Assembly: GCA_021545625.1 (NCBI GenBank)
Contig: JAJRVH010000105.1
Location: 1-5,927, forward strand
Direction: 5' to 3'
Length of the DNA stretch: 5,927 nucleotides
From: Zetaproteobacteria bacterium
Lineage (GTDB): Bacteria > Pseudomonadota > Zetaproteobacteria > Mariprofundales > Mariprofundaceae
Below, piece after piece: positions 1 to 4,633 of this stretch; within the stretch, counting starts at the first letter, position 1, and each line of letters starts with the position of its first letter. The notes under the pieces are model-generated. The model worked only from the letters and a program-made list of their open reading frames with translations. It did no database searches and was not told the DNA's origin. The translations under genes were made by a program, and so were the position numbers.

Positions 1-139
1 CCTGCACCGACACGGCCAGCGCCGACCAGCGAACGGCCTGATCGCCGCGCACGAACAGCCAGATAAACAGCGCACCCAGCGTCGGCAGGAAGATGCTCAG
101 GCTGAGGATCGGAAAGTCCAGAACGTTATGTAATTCCAT
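1..139 (-). CDS. nuoM: NADH-quinone oxidoreductase subunit M, 5' part (N-terminal 46 residues)
   Basis: The reading frame opens with ATG at 139 and runs off the window edge after 46 complete codons. The visible peptide begins MELHNVLDFPILSLSIFLP and is a short polar head followed by one hydrophobic stretch at about residues 7-30, then a charged turn (RGDQ). This fits the first transmembrane helix of NuoM, an antiporter-like (Mrp-type) proton-channel subunit of complex I that follows nuoL in the standard operon. The assignment rests mostly on position directly downstream of nuoL plus the membrane-protein start; the diagnostic channel Glu and Lys residues lie outside the window. The start is supported by an AAGGAG at 151-156, 11 nt upstream, which overlaps the nuoL stop codon. 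Truncation is due only to the window boundary. A different antiporter-like subunit is conceivable but unlikely here. Confidence 0.88.
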   Translation of the reverse strand, partial: MELHNVLDFPILSLSIFLPTLGALFIWLFVRGDQAVRWSALAVSVQ

Positions 140-150
140 GTCCGTGATCG

Positions 151-156
151 CTCCTT
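151..156 (-). promoter_or_regulatory. Ribosome binding site of nuoM, overlapping the nuoL stop codon
   Basis: The minus strand reads TAAGGAG across 157-151, so the nuoL stop TAA shares its two A residues with an AAGGAG Shine-Dalgarno. The spacer to the nuoM ATG at 139 is 11 nt, slightly long but acceptable. It fixes the nuoM start and suggests that ribosomes ending nuoL help to initiate nuoM. Confidence 0.7.
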
Positions 157-2143
157 ATGCCTTCAGCAGCAGATAGGTGAGGAAGCCGAAGACCCCGATC
201 ACCATCGCAAATGCATAGTGGAATACCATGCCGGTCTGCATGTCGCGCATGCGCGCAGCACCCGCCCTGATCGAGTCGACGATGCCACCATGAATGACGC
301 CCCTGTCGATCATGGCCAGGTCGCCCTTCTGCCACAGCCAGTTGCCCAGACACTGGGCCGGACGCAGGAAGATGCGCTCGTAAAGCTCGTCCCAGTACCA
401 CTTGTGAAGCAGGAAGGTGTACAGCGGCCTGAATGCCTCCGCCATTCTGGCGGGCATGGCCGTCTCGCGCAGATACATCAGCGTGGCCAGGCCAATGCCA
501 CCGATGGCCAGCCAGAAGGGTGCGGTGAACAGAAAGTGGTACCAAGCATGATCGTGCGATTCCTCGGCCAGCGCCATCAGCGGGTTATGCGCATCGAGCA
601 CGAAGATCGCATCTCCGAAATAGCCGGCCGCAATCTCGGGGTTGGCGATATCGAGCACCATCACGCCCCAGATGCCGGAACCCAGCGCGCCGATCGCCAG
701 CAACACCAGCGGCACGGTAATCACCTTCGGCGATTCGTGCAGATGCGACTTCGTTTCGGCCGGCACGCGGTCGGAATTGTGGAAGGTCAGGAAGAACATG
801 CGGAAGGTGTAGAAGGCGGTCATGAACACGGCCGTCAGCACCGCGAACGAACCGAAGGTTCCGACCCATCCGTATTCGGTGAACTCGCGCGCCATCGTCG
901 CCTCGATGATCAGGTCCTTGGACCAGAAGCCGGCGAACGGCGGCACGCCCGACAGCGCCAGCGCCGCGATCAGCATCGTCACCCAGGTGACCGGCATGTA
1001 CTTGCGCAACTGCCCCATCCTGCGGATGTCCTGCTCGGCCATCACCGCGTGAATGACGGAGCCAGCAGCCAGGAACAGCAGCGCCTTGAAATAGGCATGC
1101 GTCATCAGATGGAAAATGCCGGCCGAATAGGCGGACACGCCACAGGCCACGAACATGTAGCCGAGCTGCGAACAGGTCGAGTAGGCGATGACCCGCTTGA
1201 TATCGTTCTGCACGAGACCGATCGTCGCGCACATCCAGGCCGTAATCGCGCCGACCAGCACGACCGCGGCCAGCGCTGTTTCGGAAAACTCGAACATCGG
1301 CGAGCAGCGCGCCACCATGAACACGCCGGCGGTCACCATCGTCGCCGCATGGATCAGCGCCGAAATCGGCGTCGGACCCTCCATCGAATCGGGCAGCCAG
1401 ACATGCAGCGGCACCTGGCCGGACTTGCCCATCGCGCCGACGAACAGCGCCAGACAGATGAAGGTAATGGCGCTGATCTCCCAGCCCATGAAATGCAGCA
1501 CGTCGCCGCGCGCGACGAAGGTCTCGACCTGCGCGAACACCTCCCGGTAGTCGATCGTGCCGAAGTAATACCAGATGGCCAGGATGCCGACCGCGAAGCC
1601 GAAATCACCGACGCGGTTGACGATAAACGCCTTCAGCGCTGCGTAGTTGGCGCTTTCGCGTTTGAACCAGAAGCCGATCAGCAGGTAGGACACCAGCCCC
1701 ACGGCCTCCCAGCCGAAAAACAGCGTGAAGAAGTTGTTGCCCATGACCAGCACCAGCATCGAGAACGTAAAGCCGGAGATATAGGAGAAGAAGCGGGTAT
1801 AGCCCGGGTCGCCGTGCATGTAGCCGATCGTGTAGATATGCACGCAGGCCGAGACGACGGTCACGGTCAGCATCATGATCGCGGTCAGGCGGTCGATCAT
1901 CATGCCGACCGGCACGACGAAGCTGTCGGACAGCATCCAGGTCCAGAAATTGCCGTAGAAGCTGGCGCCGTCCAGCACCTGCATGAAGATATGGGCCGAC
2001 AACAGGGCCGACACGATCACGCTGGCCGACGTGATGGTATGCGACAACTTTTCCTTCAGGGCCCAGCCGAACATGCCAACGACCAGCGAGGCGATCAGCG
2101 GCAGCGCCGGGATGGCCAGCAATTCCGTGGTATTGAGCGTCAT
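155..2143 (-). CDS. nuoL: NADH-quinone oxidoreductase subunit L (antiporter-like proton channel)
   Basis: NuoL is the distal antiporter-like subunit of the complex I membrane arm and is thought to move one proton per cycle. The protein is about 662 residues, longer than E. coli NuoL (613), and is hydrophobic nearly throughout. With the start at 2143, visible hallmarks are GWEAVGLVSYLLIGFW with the TM5 Glu at about 146, GKSGQVPLHVWLPDSMEGPT with the TM7 Lys at about 240, SALIHAATMVTAGVF at 261-275, NDIKRVIAYSTCSQLGYM at 313-330, and GFWSKD with Lys at about 409. After residue 550 comes a charged stretch with KWYWDELYERIF, then a last hydrophobic helix ending in LLLKA, matching the lateral helix and final TM helix. 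The frame also opens five codons earlier at a GTG (2158). I prefer ATG 2143 because MTLNTTELLAIPALPLI begins like other NuoL proteins. nuoK lies 24 nt upstream and nuoM 15 nt downstream. The gene is intact. Confidence 0.96.
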   Translation of the reverse strand: MTLNTTELLAIPALPLIASLVVGMFGWALKEKLSHTITSASVIVSALLSAHIFMQVLDGASFYGNFWTWMLSDSFVVPVGMMIDRLTAIMMLTVTVVSACVHIYTIGYMHGDPGYTRFFSYISGFTFSMLVLVMGNNFFTLFFGWEAVGLVSYLLIGFWFKRESANYAALKAFIVNRVGDFGFAVGILAIWYYFGTIDYREVFAQVETFVARGDVLHFMGWEISAITFICLALFVGAMGKSGQVPLHVWLPDSMEGPTPISALIHAATMVTAGVFMVARCSPMFEFSETALAAVVLVGAITAWMCATIGLVQNDIKRVIAYSTCSQLGYMFVACGVSAYSAGIFHLMTHAYFKALLFLAAGSVIHAVMAEQDIRRMGQLRKYMPVTWVTMLIAALALSGVPPFAGFWSKDLIIEATMAREFTEYGWVGTFGSFAVLTAVFMTAFYTFRMFFLTFHNSDRVPAETKSHLHESPKVITVPLVLLAIGALGSGIWGVMVLDIANPEIAAGYFGDAIFVLDAHNPLMALAEESHDHAWYHFLFTAPFWLAIGGIGLATLMYLRETAMPARMAEAFRPLYTFLLHKWYWDELYERIFLRPAQCLGNWLWQKGDLAMIDRGVIHGGIVDSIRAGAARMRDMQTGMVFHYAFAMVIGVFGFLTYLLLKA

Positions 2144-2167
2144 GGCAGCTTCTTGCACGTCTTCCCC
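2144..2167 (-). other. nuoK-nuoL spacer with an ambiguous nuoL translation start
   Basis: This 24-nt stretch contains GGGGAAG (2161-2167) directly after the nuoK stop and an AAGAAG (2149-2154) nearer the nuoL ATG. The purine-rich first element is only 2 nt from a GTG at 2158 and 17 nt from the ATG at 2143, so it suits neither well. The weaker AAGAAG lies 5 nt before the ATG. I therefore favour the ATG, at the cost of a weak Shine-Dalgarno. No hairpin or promoter is apparent. Confidence 0.5.
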
Positions 2168-2473
2168 CTAGCCCTGCAGCGTATTGATGTCTTCGACCTC
2201 GATCGAGCGGCGCGTCCGGTAGAAGGCCACCAGGATCGCCAGACCCACGGCGACTTCCGAGGCCGCCACGGTCAGCACGAAGAAGACGAAGATCTGGCCG
2301 CCCAGATCATTCAGATAATGCGAGAAGGCCACGAAGTTGATGTTGACGGCCAGCAGCATCAGCTCGATGCACATCAGGATCGTGATCACATTCTTGCGGT
2401 TCAGGAACAGACCGATCACACCCAGCGAAAACAGCGCGGCGGCGACGATCAGATAATCCGACAGGCCTATCAT
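2168..2473 (-). CDS. nuoK: NADH-quinone oxidoreductase subunit K
   Basis: NuoK is a small three-helix membrane subunit of complex I, homologous to mitochondrial ND4L and MrpC, and part of the proton path between NuoJ and the antiporter-like subunits. The protein has 101 residues, essentially the normal family length. Three hydrophobic segments lie at about 4-23, 29-50 and 59-85. The two buried acidic residues characteristic of the family are present: Glu37 in ILMCIELMLLAVNINFV and Glu73 in TVAASEVAVGLAILV, equivalent to E. coli Glu36 and Glu72. A hydrophilic tail (RTRRSIEVEDINTLQG) ends at TAG. The ATG at 2473 follows the nuoJ stop by only 2 nt, and AGGTGAGGA at 2481-2489, inside the last nuoJ codons, serves as ribosome binding site. 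This points to coupled translation with nuoJ. Nothing looks abnormal. Confidence 0.97.
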   Translation of the reverse strand: MIGLSDYLIVAAALFSLGVIGLFLNRKNVITILMCIELMLLAVNINFVAFSHYLNDLGGQIFVFFVLTVAASEVAVGLAILVAFYRTRRSIEVEDINTLQG

Positions 2474-2475
2474 GA

Positions 2476-3060
2476 TTACATCCTCACCTTGCGCAGGCGG
2501 TCTTCCTTGCGGACATGCACCTGTGCGGAGATATTCTGGTACTTGGCGTCCTTGCGGGCACGCAATGTCAGCACGATCGCGCCGACCAGCGCCACCAGCA
2601 GGATCACGGCGGCAATCTCGAAGCCGAGCAGATACCTGGTATACAACACCTGGCCGATCTCGGCGGTGTTGTTCACCTGCTGCCCCAGATGCACGGCCGT
2701 GGCCTTGATGCCCTCGGTAAACACGCCCGACTGGGCCGCCGCCACGAACTCGATAATCAGGATGATGGCGATCATGCCACCCAGCGGCAGGTATTGCAGG
2801 AAACCCTCGCGCAGCCTGGCCTGGTTCACTTCCAGCATCATCACGACGAACATGAACAGCACCATCACCGCGCCCACATAGATCAGGATCATGATAATGC
2901 CGATGAATTCGGCATCGAGCATGAAGAACAGCCCGGCTGCATTGAAAAAGCAGAAGATCAGGAACATCACCGAGTGCATGGTATTGCGCGCCAGCACGAC
3001 GCCCATGCCCGACAGGATGCTCAGGCCGGCGAACAGGTTAAAGAATGCAGTCTCGAGCAT
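2476..3060 (-). CDS. nuoJ: NADH-quinone oxidoreductase subunit J
   Basis: NuoJ is the membrane subunit homologous to mitochondrial ND6. Its third helix is implicated in transmitting the conformational or electrostatic signal from the quinone site to the proton channels. The 194-residue product is in the usual range. Five hydrophobic segments are visible at about 3-22, 29-48, 53-76, 92-109 and 143-166. The signature segment LIYVGAVMVLFMFVVMML holds Tyr61 and Gly63, the conserved Y-x-G-A motif at the pi-bulge of TM3, with Glu51 just before it and Glu77 just after. The C-terminus is a basic cytoplasmic tail (residues 167-194, many Arg/Lys), as in many proteobacterial NuoJ proteins. The start at 3060 is strongly supported by GAGGAG at 3066-3071 with a 5-nt spacer. 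nuoI ends 24 nt upstream and nuoK starts 2 nt downstream. Confidence 0.97.
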   Translation of the reverse strand: MLETAFFNLFAGLSILSGMGVVLARNTMHSVMFLIFCFFNAAGLFFMLDAEFIGIIMILIYVGAVMVLFMFVVMMLEVNQARLREGFLQYLPLGGMIAIILIIEFVAAAQSGVFTEGIKATAVHLGQQVNNTAEIGQVLYTRYLLGFEIAAVILLVALVGAIVLTLRARKDAKYQNISAQVHVRKEDRLRKVRM

Positions 3061-3065
3061 TTCCC

Positions 3066-3071
3066 CTCCTC
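3066..3071 (-). promoter_or_regulatory. Ribosome binding site of nuoJ in the nuoI-nuoJ spacer
   Basis: GAGGAG followed by GGGAA lies immediately before the nuoJ ATG at 3060, a near-ideal placement. It sits in the longest unambiguous spacer in the window (3061-3084, 24 nt), which holds nothing else that I can see. This allows nuoJ to start independently of nuoI translation. Confidence 0.75.
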
Positions 3072-3084
3072 AAGTTTCGATGCA

Positions 3085-3567
3085 TCAGCTGTAGCGCGCA
3101 TCTGCGGCCAGGTTCGCCGCAATCTGTTTCTCGTAGCGATCGCCGTTGGCCAGCAGCATGTCCTTGGTGTAATACAAGGCCTCGCGCGTCTCGGTCGCAT
3201 ACTCGAATTCCTGGGTTTCGACGATCGCATCGACCGGGCAGGCTTCCTGGCACAGGCCGCAGTAGATGCATTTCGTGAAGTCGATGTCATAACGGGTCGT
3301 GCGGCGGGAGCCGTCCTCGCGTTCCTCGGACTCGATGATGATGGCCAGTGCCGGGCAGACCACCTCGCACAGCTTGCAGGCAATGCAGCGCTCCTCGCCG
3401 GATTCATAACGGCGCAACGCGTGCAGGCCGCGGAAACGCGGAGAGAGCGGCGTTTTCTCCTCCGGATACTCGACCGTGATCTTCTTCCTGAACAGATAGC
3501 GCCCGGTCAGCGACAGACCGACCAGCAGCTCCCACAGGAACCATGTCTTGAACGCGCGTTTCAACAT
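3085..3567 (-). CDS. nuoI: NADH-quinone oxidoreductase subunit I (two 4Fe-4S ferredoxin domain)
   Basis: NuoI (TYKY homologue) sits in the peripheral arm against the membrane. It carries clusters N6a and N6b, the last steps of the electron wire before cluster N2 and quinone. The 160-residue protein has both expected cysteine motifs: CIACKLCEVVCP with Cys61, 64, 67 and 71 (3355-3387), and CIYCGLCQEACP with Cys100, 103, 106 and 110 (3238-3270). Each motif's fourth Cys is followed by Pro, typical of 8Fe ferredoxin folds. The N-terminal segment (residues 1-35) is amphipathic and ends in TGRYLFRKKITVEYPEEKTP, the membrane-anchoring portion of the family. PRFRGLHALRRY before the first motif is also diagnostic. 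The ATG at 3567 lies 4 nt after nuoH and is preceded by a full-length Shine-Dalgarno, GGAGGTGA. All eight cluster ligands are present, so the gene should be functional. Confidence 0.98.
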   Translation of the reverse strand: MLKRAFKTWFLWELLVGLSLTGRYLFRKKITVEYPEEKTPLSPRFRGLHALRRYESGEERCIACKLCEVVCPALAIIIESEEREDGSRRTTRYDIDFTKCIYCGLCQEACPVDAIVETQEFEYATETREALYYTKDMLLANGDRYEKQIAANLAADARYS

Positions 3568-3571
3568 CCCA

Positions 3572-3579
3572 TCACCTCC
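3572..3579 (-). promoter_or_regulatory. Full-length Shine-Dalgarno of nuoI overlapping the nuoH stop codon
   Basis: The minus strand carries GGAGGTGA, complementary to eight consecutive bases of the usual anti-Shine-Dalgarno at the 16S rRNA 3' end. Its last three bases are the nuoH TGA stop. Counting from GGAGG, the spacer to the nuoI ATG at 3567 is 7 nt. It is the strongest ribosome binding site in the window and decides the nuoI start. Confidence 0.8.
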
Positions 3580-4633
3580 ACGGCATCCAGAAATTGATGA
3601 TGCTGTCCAGACCCGGCGTGTAGATAAAGATGCCGACCACCGCGATCCAGGCCAGCGTCCAGGGCAGGAACACCTTCCAGCCCAGACGCATCATCTGGTC
3701 GTAGCGGTAACGCGGGAATGTGGCCCGGAACCAGATGAACACGAAGATCAGGAAAGCCGTCTTGGCCAGCAGCCAGAACGTGCCCGGAATGAAGTCCAGC
3801 GCCGGAACCGGGGCGTACCAGCCGCCCAGGAACAGGATCGAGGTCATCAGGCTGATCAGGATCATCGCGCCGTATTCGGCCAGCGAGAAGGTTGCGAACC
3901 ACATGCCGGAATATTCGGTATAGTAGCCGGACACCAGCTCCTCGGTTTCAACCAGATCGAACGGGGTACGCGCGGTTTCCGCACAGCCGGAGATGAAATA
4001 GACCAGCAGCATCGGGAACAGCGGAATCATGTACCAGTGGGCGATACCGCCGGCCTGGGCATGCACGATGTCGGCCAGGTTCAGCGAACCCGCCAGCATC
4101 ATCACCGTCACCAGGCCGAAGCCCATCGAGATTTCATAGGAAATCATCTGACAGGTCGAACGGATCGCGCCGATAAACGGGTATTTCGAGTTGGACGCCC
4201 AGCCGGCCATCAGGATGCCGTAGATCGACAGGCTGGAGATGGCCATGATGTACAACAGGCCGACATTCAGATGGGCGATGGCCATCACATGCGGCGTCTC
4301 CCACAGCCCGAACAGACTCGTCTCGCCGAACGGCACCACGGCAAACGCGATCAGCGCCGGCGTCAGCGACATGACCGGGGCCGCGATGAACAGGAACTTG
4401 TTGGCCGCGGTCGGAATAATCGTTTCTTTCAGCACCAGCTTCAGGCCGTCGGCCAGAGGCTGCAAAAGACCCGCCGGCCCCACGCGGTTGCAGCCCTTGC
4501 GCACCTGAATCCAGCCGATCACCCGCCGCTCGGCATAGGTGATATAGGCCACCGACAGGGCCACCGTCACGGCGATGGCAAGAATCTCCAGCGTCCAGAT
4601 GCCGGCCGTGATGGCCATATCCAACCCGGTCAT
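3572..4633 (-). CDS. nuoH: NADH-quinone oxidoreductase subunit H (quinone-site membrane subunit)
   Basis: NuoH (ND1 homologue) anchors the peripheral arm and forms most of the quinone-access channel and the first part of the proton-coupling path. The 353-residue product has about eight hydrophobic helices. Recognisable family segments are YAERRVIGWIQVRKGCNRVG (33-52), LLQPLADGLKLVLKE (56-70), AGWASNSKYPFIGAIRS (143-159), the acidic loop AETARTPFDLVETEELVSGY (218-237), TEYSGMWFATFSLAEY (239-254) and FPRYRYDQMMRLGWK (306-320). Two departures from the usual pattern stand out. Cys48 occupies the place of the usual Pro in G-P-N/S-x-V-G, and the acidic loop looks one residue shorter than PFD-x-PEAExELxxGY. 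The start overlaps the nuoG stop by 4 bp (ATGA), with GGAGG at 4640-4644 inside nuoG and a 6-nt spacer. nuoI follows after 4 nt. Confidence 0.97.
   Translation of the reverse strand: MTGLDMAITAGIWTLEILAIAVTVALSVAYITYAERRVIGWIQVRKGCNRVGPAGLLQPLADGLKLVLKETIIPTAANKFLFIAAPVMSLTPALIAFAVVPFGETSLFGLWETPHVMAIAHLNVGLLYIMAISSLSIYGILMAGWASNSKYPFIGAIRSTCQMISYEISMGFGLVTVMMLAGSLNLADIVHAQAGGIAHWYMIPLFPMLLVYFISGCAETARTPFDLVETEELVSGYYTEYSGMWFATFSLAEYGAMILISLMTSILFLGGWYAPVPALDFIPGTFWLLAKTAFLIFVFIWFRATFPRYRYDQMMRLGWKVFLPWTLAWIAVVGIFIYTPGLDSIINFWMPWR

Noticed and set aside
585..1232. Minus-strand open frame of 215 codons inside nuoL in another frame
   Set aside because: An out-of-frame shadow of nuoL; the translation is Arg/Gly/Ala-rich without membrane helices or family motifs.
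218..2881. A very long plus-strand open frame (887 codons) opposite nuoL, nuoK and part of nuoJ
   Set aside because: It is codon-on-codon in register with nuoL and nuoK. Stops on that strand would need TTA, CTA or TCA codons in the sense genes, which this GC-rich genome avoids. The predicted product is dominated by His, Arg, Gln and Asp with no domain-like pattern, whereas the minus strand encodes clear complex I subunits.
3061..3084. Possible promoter or terminator in the nuoI-nuoJ spacer
   Set aside because: Only 24 nt long, filled by a strong Shine-Dalgarno; no inverted repeat followed by a T-run and no -10/-35 pattern.
2515..3597. Plus-strand open frame of 360 codons opposite nuoJ and nuoI
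   Set aside because: Same in-register antisense effect with nuoJ and nuoI; the composition is His/Gln/Arg-rich, and the opposite strand carries NuoI with all eight cluster cysteines.
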